Notes: generated from the letters alone by a model not told the origin. 64,000 nucleotides of DNA from Marisa cornuarietis (GCA_004794655.1 SMMW01000587.1:186001-250000); one strand, 5' to 3'. Positions 32,401 through 47,373 are shown, counted from the stretch's first letter. Numbers and translations: made by a program.

Positions 32401-35335
32401 CAAGTAGTTTCTATGAATGATACAGTCTATTATGCATGTTCACACTTTCTTCTACGGTTTCAAACCAAACTGCAATAAAATCTTTTCCGGATTGTCATTT
32501 TGACTGTCGCGAAGTAAAGCTGGTTTATAAAACTAGTTTGTAAAGAGATCTAGCAAAACCTCACGCACATTACGAGATTGTTAAGTGTAATATAGACGAA
32601 GATGCTGCCTACCGCTGATTTTAAACATATTTTGACAAATTTTATTGTGAAGTGTAAAATTGATGGGTCAATTCTTAGTTTTACGCATTGCTTTACGTAT
32701 AGTTCACTCAAAGGCTTAATACAGGGAAGGGTGTAGCGGCGGCAGGTGTGCATACCTCTGTGTCTCTTACAAGACATGTGGTAACATGGGTTTTCAAGCT
32801 CCTCGTGCTGTCCGTGATAACGAGGCCCCATGTAAAGCTTGGCGGCTGTGTTTGGGATGTGGAAGCAGTGCTCTGTACCCGTCTCTTTCGTGCAATGCTT
32901 AGGAGCACAGATATTTCGTGGTCCACGTGCTGTCCGTGCTATGTCAAGTTTGGCGTTAGCGGTTATTTAACCCTTTAACTGCCAACTCCTTTAATTCATG
33001 TTATATTCTTTATTCTTGTTGATGTAGGTGCCGGAAAAGTTGTTCCTGCAATATTTTGATGAAGCATCAACCATGATCTTCGTACAAAGTGAAGATCAAG
33101 TAGTTTCTATGAATGATACAGTCTATTATGCATGTTCACACTTTCTTCTACGGTTCAAACCAAGCTGCAATAAAATCGATTCAGGGATTGTCAAAATTTT
33201 GTCAATATTCCGTTGTTTTGACTGTCGCGAAGTAAAGATGGTTTATAAAACAAGTTTGTAAAGAGATCTAGAAAAACCTCAAGCACATTACGGGACTGTT
33301 TAGTGTAATATAAACGAAGATGCTGCCAACCGCTGATTTTAAACATATTTTGACAAATTTTATTGTGAAGTGTAAAATTGATGGGTCAATTCTTAGTTTT
33401 ACGCATTGCTTTACGTATAGTTCACTCAAAGGCTTAATACAGGGAAGGGTGTAGCGGCGGCACAGTGTGCATGCCTCTGTGTCTCGTAAGACATGGTAAC
33501 ATGGGTTTTTCAAGCTCCTCGTGCTGTACGTGATAACGCGGCCCCATGTAAAGCTTGGCGGCTGTGTTTAGGATGTGGAAGCAGTGCTCTGTACCCGTCT
33601 CTTTTGTGCAATACTTAGGAGCACGAATATTTCGTGGTCCACGTGCTGTCCGTGCTATGTCAAGTTTGGCGTTAGCGGTTATTTAACTCTTTAACTGCCA
33701 ACTCCTTTAATTCATGTTATATTCTTTATTCTTGTTGATGTAGGTGCCGGAAAAGTTGTTCCTGCAATATTTTGATGAAGCATCAACCATGATCTTCGTT
33801 ACAAAGTGAAGATCAAGTAGTTTCTATGAATGATGATCTATTATGCATGCTTTCTTCTACGGTTTCAAACAAACTGCAATAAAATCGATTCAGGATTGTC
33901 AAAATTTTGTCAATATTCCGTTGTTTTGACTGTCGCGAAGTAAAGCTGGTTTATAAAACTAGTTTGTAAAGAGATCTAGCAAAACCTCACGCACATTACG
34001 AGATTGTTAAGTGTAATATAGACGAAGATGCTGCCTACCGCTGATTTTAAACATATTTTGACAAATTTTATTGTGAAGTGTAAAATTGATGGGTCAATTC
34101 TTAGTTTTACGCATTGCTTTACGTATAGTTCACTCAAAGGCTTAATACAGGAAAGGGTGTAGCGGCGGCACAGTGTGTATACCTCTGTGTCTCTTGTAAG
34201 ACATGGTAACATGGGTTTTTCAAGCTCCTCGTGCTGTCCGTGATAACGAGGCCCCATGTAAAGCTTGGCAGCTGTGGTTAGGATGTGGAAGCAGTGCTCT
34301 GTACCCGTCTCTTTCGTGCAATACTTAGGAGCACGAATATTTCGTGGTCCACGTGCTGTCCGTGCTATGACCAGTTTGGCGTTAGCGGTTATTTAACCCT
34401 TTAACTGCCAACTCCTTTAATTCATAATATATTCTTTATTCTTGTTGATGTAGGTGCCGGAAAAGTTGTTCCTGCAATATTTTGATGAAGCATCAACCAT
34501 GATCTTCTTACAAAAGTGAAGATGAAGTAGTTTCTATAAATGCTACAGTCTATTATGCATGTTCACACTTTCTTCTACGGTTTCAAACCAAACTGCAATA
34601 AAATCGATTCGGGATTGTCAAAATTTTGTCAATATTCCGTTGTTTTGACTGTCGCGAACTAAAGCTGGTTTATAAAACTTGTTTGTAAAGAGATCTAGCA
34701 AAACCTCAAGCACATTTCGGGACTGTTTAGTGTAATATAGACGAAAATGCTGCCAACCGCTGATTTTAAACATATTTTGACAAATTTTATTGTGAAGTGT
34801 AAAATTGATGGGTCAATTCTTAGTTTTACGCATTGCTTTACGTATAGTTCACTCAAAGGTTTAATACAGGGAAGGGTGTAGCGGCGGCACAGTGTGCATA
34901 CCTCTGTGTCTCTTGTAGAACTTATGGTAACATGGGTTTTCAAGCTCCTCGTGCTGTCCGTGATAACGAGGCCCCATGTAAAGCTGGCGGCTGTGGTTAG
35001 GATGTGGAAGCAGTGCTCTGTACCCGTCTCTTTCGTGCAATGCTTAGGAGCACTTTATTTCGTGGTCCACATGCTGTCCGTGCTATGTCAAGTTTGGCGT
35101 TAGCGGTTATTTAACCTTTAACTGCCAACTCCTTTAATTCATGTTATATTCTTTATTCTTGTTGATGGAGGTGCCGGAAAAGTTGTTCCTGCATTTTTGA
35201 TGAAGCATCAACCATGATCTTCTTACAAAGTGAAGATCAAAGTTTTCTATGAATGATACAGTCTATTATGCATGTTCACACTTTCTTCTACGGTTTCAAA
35301 CCAACTGCAATAAAAATCGATTCAGGATTGTCAAA

Positions 35336-35393
35336 TTTGTTTATCGATGTGTAAATGAACAGTATTCGAAATCTCAAAATGGTGTTGGTGTAA
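35336..35393 (+). other. Non-satellite replacement inside a monomer
   Basis: Between TTGTCAAATTTG and GTGTAATATAGACG the expected block with TATA box and GATCTAGC is missing. About 55 bp of unrelated sequence (containing ATCGATGTGTAAATGAACAG) takes its place. No source for it is visible in the window. Confidence 0.7.
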
Positions 35394-38300
35394 TATAGAC
35401 GAAGATGCTGCCAACCGCTGATTTTAAACATATTTTGACAAATTTTATTGTGAAGTGTAAAATTGATGGGTCAATTCTTAGTTTTACGCATTGCTTTACG
35501 TATAGGTCGCTCGAAGGCTTAATACAGGGAACGGTGTAGCGGCGGCACAGTGTGCATACCTCTGTGTCTTTTGTAAGACATGGTAACATGGGTTTTTCAA
35601 GCTTCTCGTGCTGTCCGTAATAACGAGGCCCCATGTAAAGCTTGGCGGCTGTGTTTAGGATGTGGAAGCAGTGCTCTGTACCCGTCTCTTTCGTGCAATA
35701 CTTAGGAGCACGAATATTTCGTGGTCCACGTGCTGTCCGTGCTATGTCAAGTTTGGCGTTAGCGGTTATTTAACCCTTTAACTGCCAACTCCTTTAATTC
35801 ATGTTATATTCTTTATTCTTGTTGATGTAGGTGCCGGAAAAGTTGTTCCTGCAATATTTTGATGAAGCATCAACCATGATCTTCGTACAAAAGTGAAGAT
35901 GAAGTAGTTTCTATAAATGCTACAGTCTATTATGCATGTTCACACTTTCTTCTACGGTTTCAAACCAAACTGCAATAAAATCGATTCGGGATTGTCAAAA
36001 TTTTGTCAATATTCCGTTGTTTTGACTGTCGCGAAGTAAAGCTGGTTTATAAAACTTGTTTGTAAAGAGATCTAGCTAAACCTCAAGCACATTACGGGAG
36101 TGTTTAGTGTAATATAGACGAAGATGCTGCCAACCGCTGATTTTAAACATATTTTGACAAATTTTATTGTGAAGTGTAAAATTGATGGGTCAATTCTTAG
36201 TTTTACGCATTGCTTTACGTATAGTTCACTCAAAGGCTTAATACGGGAAGGGTGTAGCGGCGGCAAAGTGTGCATGCCTCTGTGTCTCTTGTAAGACATG
36301 GTAACATGGGTTTTTCAAGCTCCTCGTGCTGTCCGTGATAACGAGGCCCCATGTAAAGCTTGGTGGCTGTGTTTAGGATGCGGAAGCAGTGCTCTGTACC
36401 CGTCTCTTTCGTGCAATACTTAGGAGCACGAATATTTCGTGGTCCACGTGCTGTCCGTGCTATGTCAAGTTTGGCGTTAGCGGTTATTTAACCCTTTAAC
36501 TGCCAACTCCTTTAATTCATGTTATATTCTTTTATTCTTGTTGATGTAGGTGCCGGAAAAGTTGTTCCTGCAATATTTTGATGAAGCATCAACCATGATC
36601 GTCTTACAAAAGTGAAGATCAAGTAGTTTCTATGAATGGTACAGTCTATTATGCATGTTCACACTTTCTTCTACGGTTTCAAACCAAACTGCAATAAAAT
36701 CTTTTCCGGATTGTCTTTTTGACTGTCGCGAAGTAACGCTGGTTTATAAAACAAGTTTGTAAAGAGATCTAGCAAAACCTAACGCACATCACGAGATTGT
36801 TAAGTAATATAGACGAAGATGCTGCCCACCGCTTATTTTAAACATATTTTGACAAATTTTATTGTGAAGTGTAAAATTGATGGGTCAATTCTTAGTTTTA
36901 CGCATTGCTTTACGTATAGTTCACTCAAAGGCTTAATACAGGGAAGGGTGTAGCGGCGGCACAGTGTGCATGCCTCTGTGTCTCTTGCAAGACATGGTAA
37001 CATGGGTTTTTCAAGCTCCTCGTGCTGTCCGTGATAACGAGGCCCCATGTAAAGCTTGGCGGCTGTGTTTAGGATGTGGAAGCAGTGCTCTGTACCCGTC
37101 TCTTGCGTGCAATACTTAGGAGCACGAATATTTCGTGGTCCACGTGCTGTCCGTGCTATGTCAAGTTTGGCGTTAGCGGTTATTTAACCCTTTAACTGCC
37201 AACTCCTTTAATTCATGTTATATTCTTTATTCTTGTTGATGGAGGTGCCGGAAAAGTTGTTCCTGCAATATTTTGATGAAGCATCAACCGTGATCTTCGT
37301 ACAAAAGTGAAGATCAAGTAGTTTCTATGAATGATACAGTCTATTATGCATGTTCACACTTACTTCTACTGTTTCAAACCAAACTTCAATAAAATCTATT
37401 CGAATTTGTCAAAATTTTGTCAATATTCCGTTGTTTTGACTCTCGCGAAGTAAAGCTGGTTTATAAAACAAGTTTGTGAAGAGATCTAGCAAAACCTCAA
37501 GCACATTACGGACTGTTTAGTGTAATATAGACGAAGATGCTGCCAACCGCTGATTTTAAACATATTTTGACAAATTTTATTGTGAAGTGTAAAATTGATG
37601 GGTCAATTCTTAGTTTTACGCATTGCTTTACGTATAGTTCACTCAAAGGTTTAATACAGGGAAGGGTGTAGCGGCGGCACAGTGTGCATGCCTCTGTGTC
37701 TCTTGTAAGACATGGTAACATGGGTTTTTCAAGCTCCTCGTGCTGTCCGTGATAACGAGGCCCCATGTAAAGCTTGGCAGCTGTGGTTAGGATGTGGAAG
37801 CAGTGCTCTGTACCCGTCTCTTACGTGCAATACTTAGGAGCACGAATATTTCGTGGTCCACGTGCTGTCCGTGCTATGTCAAGTTTGGCGTTAGCGGTTA
37901 TTTAACCCTTTAACTGCCAACTCATTTAATTCATGTTATATTCTTTATTCTTGTTGATGGAGGTGCCGGAAAAGTTGTTCCTGCAATATTTTGATGAAGC
38001 ATCAACCATGATCTTCGTACAAAAGTGAAGATCAAGTAGTTTCTATGAATGGTACAGTCTATTATGCATGTTCACACTTTCTTCTACGGTTTCAAACCAA
38101 ACTGCAATAAAATCGATTAGGGATTGTCAAAATTTTGTCAATATTCCGTTGTTTTGACTGTCGCGAAGTAAAGCTGGTTTATAAAACAAGTTTGTAAAGA
38201 GATCTAGCAAAACCTCAAGCACATTACGGGACTGTTTAGTGTAATATAGACGAAGATGCTGCCAACCGCTGATTTTAAACATATTTTGACAAATTTTATT

Positions 38301-40950
38301 GTGAAGTGTAAAATTGATGGGTCAATTCTTAGTTTTACGCATTGCTTTACGTATAGTTCACTCAAAGGCTTAATACAGGGAAGGGTGTAGCGGCGGCACA
38401 GTGTGCATGCCTCTGTGTCTCTTGTAAGACATGGTAACATGGGTTTTTCAAGCTCCTCGTGCTGTCCGTGATAACGAGGCCCCATGTAAAGCTTGGCAGC
38501 TGTGGTTAGGATGTGGAAGCAGTGCTCTGTACCCGTCTCTTTCGTGCAATACTTAGGAGCACGAATATTTCGTGGTCCACGTGCTGTCCATGCTATGTCA
38601 AGTTTGGCGTTAGCGGTTATTTAACCCTTTAACTGCCAACTCCTTTAATTCATGTTATATTCTTTATTCTTGTTGATGGAGGTGCCGGAAAAGTTGTTCC
38701 TGCAATATTTTGATGAAGCATCAACCATGATCTTCGTACAAAAGTGAAGATCAAGTAGTTTCTATGAATGATACAGTCTATTATGCATGTTCACACTTTC
38801 TTCTACGGTTTCAAACCAAACTGCAATAAAATCTTTTCCGGATTGTCATTTTGACTGTCGCGAAGTAAAGCTGGTTTATAAAACAAGTTTGTAAAGAGAT
38901 CTAGCAAAACCTCAACGCACATTACGAGACTGTTAAGTGTAATATAGACGAAGATGCTGCCAACCGCTGATTTTAAACATATTTTGACAAATTTTATTGT
39001 GAAGTGTAAAATTGATGGGTCAATTCTTAGTTTTACGCATTGCTTTACGTATAGTTCACTCAAAGGCTTAATACAGGAAAGGGTGTAGCGGCGGCACGGT
39101 GTGCATACCTCTGTGTCTCTTGTAAGACATGGTAACATGGGTTTTCAAGCTCCTCGTGCTGTCCGTGATAACGAGGCCCCATGTAAAGCTTGCGGCTGTG
39201 GTTTGGGATGTGGAAGCAGTGCTCTGTACCCGTCTCTTTCGTGCAATACTTAGGAGCACAGAATATTTCGTGAGTCCACGTGCTGTCCGTGCTATGTCAA
39301 GTTTGGCGTTAGCGGTTATTTAACCCTTTAACTGCCAACTCCTTTAATTCATGTTATATTCTTTATTCTTGTTGATGTAGGTGCCGGAAAAGTTGTTCCT
39401 GCAATATTTTGATGAAGCATCAACCATGATCTTCGTTACAAAGTGAAGATCAAGTAGTTTCTATGATGATACAGTCTATTATGCATGTTCACACTTTCTT
39501 CTACGGTTTCAAACCAAACTGCAATAAAATCTTTTTCAAAATTGTCAATATTTTGTTTTGTCGCGAAGTAAAGCTGGTTTATAAAACTTGTTTGTAAAGA
39601 GATCTAGCAAAACCTCAAGCACATTACGGGACTGTTTAGTGTAATATAGACGAAGATGCTGCCAACCGCTGATTTTAAACATATTTTGACAAATTTTATT
39701 GTGAAGTGTAAAATTGATGGGTCAATTCTTAGTTTTACGCATTGCTTTACGTATAGTTCACTCAAAGGCTTAATACAGGGAAGGGTGTAGCGGCGGCACA
39801 GTGTGCATGCCTCTGTGTCTCTTGTAAGACATGGTAACATGGGTTTTTCAAGCTCCTCGTGCTGTCCGTGATAACGAGGCCCCATGTAAAGCTTGGCGGC
39901 TGTGTTTAGGATGTGGAAGCAGTGCTCTGTACCCGTCTCTTTCGTGCAATACTTAGGAGCACGAATATTTCGTGGTCCACGTGCTGTCCGTGCTATGTCA
40001 AGTTTGGCGTTAGCGGTTATTTAACCCTTTAACTGCCAACTCCTTTAATTCATGTTATATTCTTTATTCTTGTTGATGGAGGTGCCGGAAAAGTTGTTCC
40101 TGCAATATTTTGATGAAGCATCAACCATGATCTTCTTACAAAATTGAAGATCAAGTAGTTTCTATGAATGGTACAGTCTATTATGCATGTTCACACTTTC
40201 TTCTACGGTTTCAAACCAAACTGCAATAAAATCGATTAGGGATTGTCAAAATTTTGTCAATATTCCGTTGTTTTGACTGTCGCGAAGTAAAGCTGGTTTA
40301 TAAAACAAGTTTGTAAAGAGATCTAGCAAAACCTCAAGCACATTACGGGACTGTTTAGTGTAATATAGACGAAGATGCTGCCAACCGCTGATTTTAAACA
40401 TATTTTGACAAATTTTATTGTGAAGTGTAAAATTGATGGGTCAATTCTTAGTTTTACGCATTGCTTTACGTATAGTTCACTCAAAGGCTTAATACAGGGA
40501 AGGGTGTAGCGGCGGCACAGTGTGCATGCCTCTGTGTCTCTTGTAAGACATGGTAACATGGGTTTTTCAAGCTCCTCGTGCTGTCCGTGATAACGAGGCC
40601 CCATGTAAAGCTTGGCGGCTGTGGTTATGATGTGGAAGCAGTGCTCTGTACCCGTCTCTTTCGTGCAATACTTAGGAGCACGAATATTTCGTGGTCCACG
40701 TGCTGTCCGTGCTATGTCAAGTTTGGCGTTAGCGGTTATTTAACCCTTTAACTGCCAACTCATTTAATTCATGTTATATTCTTTATTCTTGTTGATGTAG
40801 GTGCCGGAAAAGTTGTTCCTGCAATATTTTGATGAAGCATCAACCATGATCTTCGTACAAAAGTGAAGATCAAGTAGTTTCTATGAATGGTACAGTCTAT
40901 TATGCATGTTCACACTTTCTTCTACGGTTTCAAACCAAACTGCAATAAAA

Positions 40951-41090
40951 TCTTTTCTGGATTGTCTTTTTGACTGTCGCGAAGTAACGCTGGTTTATAA
41001 AACAAGTTTGTAAAGAGATCTAGCAAAACCTAACGCACATCACGAGATTGTTAAGTGTAATATAGACGAAGATGCTGCCTACCGCTGATT
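40951..41090 (+). repeat. Representative class B block of the satellite (22-bp deletion haplotype)
   Basis: Class A has a 57-bp stretch with TTGTCAAAATTTTGTCAA; class B has 35 bp with TTTTC-GGATTGTCTTTTTGAC. The deletion travels with GTAACGCTGG, CTAACGCACATCACGAGATTG and often CTGCCTACCGC over about 140 bp. About 20 of the 63 units carry it (for example near 22464, 26741, 32481, 36701, 40951, 42366, 44462, 45878, 49027, 51162, 51858, 53272, 56842 and 63211). Confidence 0.85.
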
Positions 41091-44000
41091 TTAAACATAT
41101 TTTGACAAATTTTATTGTGAAGTGTAAAATTGATGGGTCAATTCTTAGTTTTACGCATTGCTTTACGTATAGTTCACTCAAAGGCTTAATACAGGGAAGG
41201 GTGTAGCGGCGGCACAGTGTGCATGCCTCTGTGTCTCGTAAGACATGGTAACATGGGTTTTTCAAGCTCCTCGTGCTGTACGTGATAACGAGGCCCCATG
41301 TAAAGCTTGGCGGCTGTGGTTAGGATGTGGAAGCAGTGCTCTGTACCCGTCTCTTTCGTGCAATACTTAGGAGCACTAATATTTCGTGGTCCACGTGCTG
41401 TCCGTGCTATGTCAAGTTTGGCGTTAGCGGTTATTTAACCCTTTAACTGCCAACTCCTTTAATTCATGTTATATTCTTTATTCTTGTTGATGGAGGTGCC
41501 GGAAAAGTTGTTCCTGCAATATTTTGATGAAGCATCAACCATGATCTTCGTACAAAAGTGAAGATGAAGTAGTTTCTATAAATGCTACAGTCTATTATGC
41601 ATGTTCACACTTTCTTCTACGGTTTCAAACCAAACTGCAATAAAATCGATTCGGGATTGTCAAAATTTTGTCAATATTCCGTTGTTTTGACTGTCGCGAA
41701 GTAAAGCTGGTTTATAAAACAAGTTTGTTAAGAGATCTAGCAAAACCTCAAGCACATTACGGGACTGTTAAGTGTAATATAGACGAAGATGCTGCCAACC
41801 GCTGATTTTAAACATATTTTGACAAATTTTATTGTGAAATGTAAAATTGATGGGTCAATTCTTAGTTTTACGCATTGCTTTACGTATAGTTCACTCAAAG
41901 GTTTAATACAGGGAAGGGTGTAGCGGCGGCACAGTGTGCATGCCTCTGTGTCTCTTGTAAGACATGGTAACATGGGTTTTTCAAGCTCCTCGTGCTGACC
42001 GTGATAACGAGGCCCCATGTAAAGCTTGGCGGCTGTGGTTAGGATGTGGAAGCAGTGCTCTGTACCCGTCTCTTTCGTGCAATATTCAGGAGCACGAATA
42101 TTTCGTGGTCCACGTGCTGTCCGTGCTATGTCAAGTTTGGCGTTAACGGTTATTTAACCCTTTAACTGCCAACTCATTTAATTCATGTTATATTCTTTAT
42201 TCTTGTTGATGTAGGTGCCGGAAAAGTTGTTCCTGCAATATTTTGATGAAGCATCAACCATGATCTTCTTACAAAAGTGAAGATCAAGTAGTTTCTATGA
42301 ATGGTACAGTCTATTATGCATGTTCACACTTTCTTCTACGGTTTCAAACCAAACTGCAATAAAATCTTTTCCGGATTGTCTTTTTGACTGTCGCGAAGTA
42401 ACGCTGGTTTATAAAACAAGTTTGTAAAGAGATCTAGCAAAACCTAACGCACATCACGAGATTGTTAAGTGTAATATAGACGAAGATGCTGCCTACCGCT
42501 GATTTTAAACATATTTTGACAAATTTTATTGTGAAGTGTAAAATTGATGGGTCAATTCTTAGTTTTACGCATTGCTTTACGTATAGTTCACTCAAAGGCT
42601 TAATACAGGGAAGGGTGTAGCGGCGGCACAGTGTGCATGCCTCTGTGTCTCGTAAGACATGGTAACATGGGTTTTTCAAGCTCCTCGTGCTGTACGTGAT
42701 AACGAGGCCCCATGTAAAGCTTGGCGGCTGTGTTTAGGATGTGGAAGCAGTGCTCTGTACCCGTCTCTTGCGTGCAATACTTAGGAGCACGAATATTTCG
42801 TGGTCCACGTGCTGTCCGTGCTATGTCAAGTTTGGCGTTAGCGGTTATTTAACTCTTTAACATCCAACTCCTTTAATTCATGTTATATTCTTTATTCTTG
42901 TTGATGGAGGTGCCGGAAAAGTTGTTCCTGCAATATTTTGATGAAGCATCAACCATGATCTTCGTACAAAAGTGAAGATCAAGTAGTTTCTATGAATGAT
43001 ACAGTCTATTATGCATGTTTACACTTACTCCTACTGTTTCAAACCAAACTTCAATAAAATCGATTCGGGATTGTCAAATTTTGTCAATATTCCGTTGTTT
43101 TGACTCTCGCGAAGTAAAGCTGTAATATAAAACAAGTTTGTGAAGAGATCTAGCAAAACCTCCAGCACATTACGGGAATGTTTAGTGTAATATAAACGAA
43201 GATGCTGCCCACCGCTGTTTTAAAACATATTTTGACAAATTTTATTGTGAAGTGTAAAATTGATGCGTCAATTCTTAGTTTTACGCATTGCTTTACGTAT
43301 AGTTCACTCGAAGCATTAATACAGGGAAGGGTGTAGCGGCGGCACAGTGTGCATACCTGTGTCTCTTGCAAGACATGGTAACATGGGTTTTTCAAGCTTC
43401 TCGTGCTGTCCGTGATAATGAGGCCCCATGCAAAGCTTCGCGGCTGTGGTTAGGATGTGGAAGCAGCGCTCTGTACCCGTCTCTTTTGTGCAATACTTAG
43501 AAGCACGAATATTTCGTGGTCCACGTGCTGTCAGTGCTATGTCAAGTTTGGCGTTAGCGGTTATTTAACCCTTTAACTCCCAACTCCTTTAATTTATGTT
43601 ATATTCTTTATTCTTGTTGATGTAGGTGCTGGGAAAGTTGTTCCTGCAATATTTTGATGAAGCATCAACCATGATCTTCATACAAAAGTGAAAATCAAGT
43701 AGTTTCTATGAATCTTACAGTCTATTGTGCATGTTCACACTTACTTCTACTGTTTCAAACCAAACTTCAATAAAATCTTTTCCAGATTGTCTTTTTTTGA
43801 CTGTCGCGAAGTAAAGCTGGTTTATAAAACAAGTTTGTAAAGAGATCTAGCAAAACCTAACGCATTACGAGACTGTTAAGTGTAATATAGACGAAGATGC
43901 TGCCAACCGCTGATTTTAAACATATTTTGACAAATTTTATTGTGAAGTGTAAAATTGATGGGTCAATTCTTAGTTTTACGCATTGCTTTACGTATAGTTC

Positions 44001-47000
44001 ACTCAAAGGCTTAATACAGGGAAGGGTGTAGCGGCGGCACAGTGTGCATACCTCTGTGTCTCGTAAGACATGGTAAACATGGGTTTTCAAGCTCCTCGTG
44101 CTGTCCGTGATAACGGGCCCCATGTAAAGCTTGGCGGCTGTGGTTAGGATGTGGAAGCAGTGCTCTGTACCCGTCTCTTTCGTGCAATGCCAGGAGCACG
44201 AATATTTCGTGGTCCACGTGCTGTCCGATGTCAAGTTTGGCGTTAGCGGTTATTTAACCTTTAACTGCCAACTCCTTTAATTCATGTTATATTCTTTATT
44301 TTTGTTGATGTAGGTGCCCGAAAAATTGTTCCTGCAATATTTTGATGAGGCATCAAACGTGATCTTCATACAAAAGTGAAGATCAAGTAGTTTCTATGAA
44401 TGATACAGTCTATTATGCATGTTCACACTTTCTTCTACGGTTTCAAACCAAACTGCAATAAAATCTTTTCCGGATTGTCTTTTTGACTGTCGCGAAGTAA
44501 CGCTGGTTTATAAAACAAGTTTGTAAAGAGATCTAGCAAAACCTAACGCACATCACGAGATTGTTAAGTGTAATATAGACGAAGATGCTGCCAACCGCTG
44601 ATTTTAAACATATTTTGACAAATTTTATTGTGAAGTGTAAAATTGATGGGTCAATTCTTAGTTTTACGCATTGCTTTACGTATAGTGCACTCAAAGGCTT
44701 AATACAGGGAAGGGTGTAGCGGCGGCACAGTGTGCATGCCTCTGTGTCTCTTGTAAGACATGGTAACATGGGTTTTTCAAGCTCCTCGTGCTGTCCGTGA
44801 TAACGCGGCCCCATGTAAAGCTTGGCGGCTGTGGTTAGGATGTGGAAGCAGTGCTCTGTACTCGTCTCTTGCGTGCAATATTCAGGAGCACGAATATTTC
44901 GTGGTCCACGTGCTGTCCGTGCTATGTCAAGTTTGGCGTTAGCGGTTATTTAACCCTTTAACTGCCAACTCCTTTAATTCATGTTATATTCTTTATTCTT
45001 GTTGATGGAGGTGCCGGAAAAGTTGTTCCTGCAATATTTTGATGAAGCATCAACCATGATCTTCGTACAAAAGTGAAGATCAAGTAGTTTCTATGAATGA
45101 TACAGTCTATTATGCATGTTCACACTTTCTTCTACGGTTTCAAACCAAACTGCAATAAAATCGATTCGGGATTGTCAAAATTTTGTCAATATTCCGTTGT
45201 TTTGACTGTCGAGAAGTAAAGCTGGTTTATAAAACAAGTTTGTTAAGAGATCTAGCAAAACCTCAAGCACATTACGGGACTGTTAAGTGTAATATAGACG
45301 AAGATGCTGCCAACCGCTGATTTTAAACATATTTTGACAAATTTTATTGTGAAGTGTAAAATTGATGGGTCAATTCTGTTTTACGCATTGCTTTACGTAT
45401 AGTTCACTCAAAGGTTTAATACAGGGAAGGGTGTAGCGGCGGCACAGTGTGCATGCCTCTGTCTCTTGTAAGACATGGTAACATGGGTTTTTCAAGCTCC
45501 TCGTGCTGTCCGTGATAACGAGGCCCCATGTAAAGCTTGGCGGCTGTGGTTAGGATGTGGAAGCAGTGCTCTGTACCCGTCTCTTTCGTGCAATACTTAG
45601 GAGCACGAATATTTCGTGGTCCACGTGCTGTCCGTGCTATGTCAAGTTTGACGTTAGCGGTTATTTAACCCTTTAACTGCCAACTCATTTAATTCATGTT
45701 ATATTCTTTATTCTTGTTGATGTAGGTGCCGGAAAAGTTGTTCCTGCAATATTTTGATGAAGCATCAACCATGATCTTCTTACAAAAGTGAAGATCAAGT
45801 AGTTTCTATGAATGGTACAGTCTATTATGCATGTTCACACTTTCTTCTACGGTTTCAAACCAAACTGCAATAAAATCTTTTCCGGATTGTCTTTTTGACT
45901 GTCGCGAAGTAACGCTGGGTTATAAAACAAGTTTGTAAAGAGATCTAGCAAAACCTAACGCACATCACGAGATTGTTAAGTGTAATATAGACGAAGATGC
46001 TGCCAACCGCTGATTTTAAACATATTTTGACAAATTTTATTGTGAAGTGTAAAATTGATGGGTCAATTCTTAGTTTTACGCATTGCTTTACGTATAGTTC
46101 ACTCGAAGGCTTAATAGAGGGAATGGTGTAGCGGCGGAACAGTGTGCATACCTATGTGTCTATTGTAAGACATGGTATCATGGATTTTTCAAGCTCCTCG
46201 TGCTGTCCTTGATAACGGGGCCCCATGTAAAGCTTGGCGGCTATGGTTAGAATGTGGAAGCAGCGCTCTGTACCCGTCTCTTTCGTGCAATACTCATGAG
46301 CACGAATATTTCGTGGTCCACGTGCTGTCCGTGCTATGTCAAGTTTGGCGTTAGCGGTTATTTAACCCTTTAACTGCCAACTCATTTAATTCATGTTATA
46401 TTCTTTATTCTTGTTGATGTAGGTGCCGGAAAAGTTGTTCCTGCAATATTTTGATGAAGCATCAACCATGATCGTCTTACAAAAGTGAAGATCAAGTAGT
46501 TTCTATGAATGGTACAGTCTATTATGCATGTTCACACTTTCTTCTACGGATTCAAATCAAACTGCAATAAAATCGATTCGGGATTGTCAAAATTTTGTCA
46601 ATATTCCGTTGTTTTGACTGTCGCGAAGTAAAGCTGGTTTATAAAACAAGTTTGTAAAGAGATCTAGCAAAACCTCAAGCACATTACGAGACTGTTAAGT
46701 GTAATATAGACGAAGATGCTGCCTACCGCTGATTTTAAACATATTTTGACAAATTTTATTGTGAAGTGTAAAATTGATGGGTCAATTCTTAGTTTTACGC
46801 ATTGCTTTACGTATAGTTCACTCAAAGGCTTAATACAGGAAGGGTGTAGCGGCGGCACGGTGTGCATGCCTCTGTGTCTCGTAAGACATGGTAACATGGG
46901 TTTTCAAGCTCCTCGTGCTGTCCGTGATAACGAGGCCCCATGTAAAGCTTGCGGCTGTGGTTAGGATGTGGAAGCAGTGCTCTGTACCCGTCTCTTTCGT

Positions 47001-47373
47001 GCAATGCCAGGAGCACGAATATTTCGTGGTCCACGTGCTGTCCGTGCTATGTCAAGTTTGGCGTTAGCGGTTATTTAACCCTTGCTGCCAACTCCTTTAA
47101 TTCATGTTATATTCTTTATTCTTGTTGATGTAGGTGCCGGAAAAGTTGTTCCTGCAATATTTTGATGAAGCATCAACCATGATCTTCGTACAAAAGTGAA
47201 GATCAAGTAGTTTCTATGAATGATACAGTCTATTATGCATGTTCACACTTTCTTCTACGGTTTCAAACCAAACTGCAATAAAATCGATTCAGGATTGTCA
47301 AATTTTGTCAATATTCCGTTGTTTTGACTGTCGCGAAGTAAAGCTGGTTTATAAAACAAGTTTGTAAAGAGAT

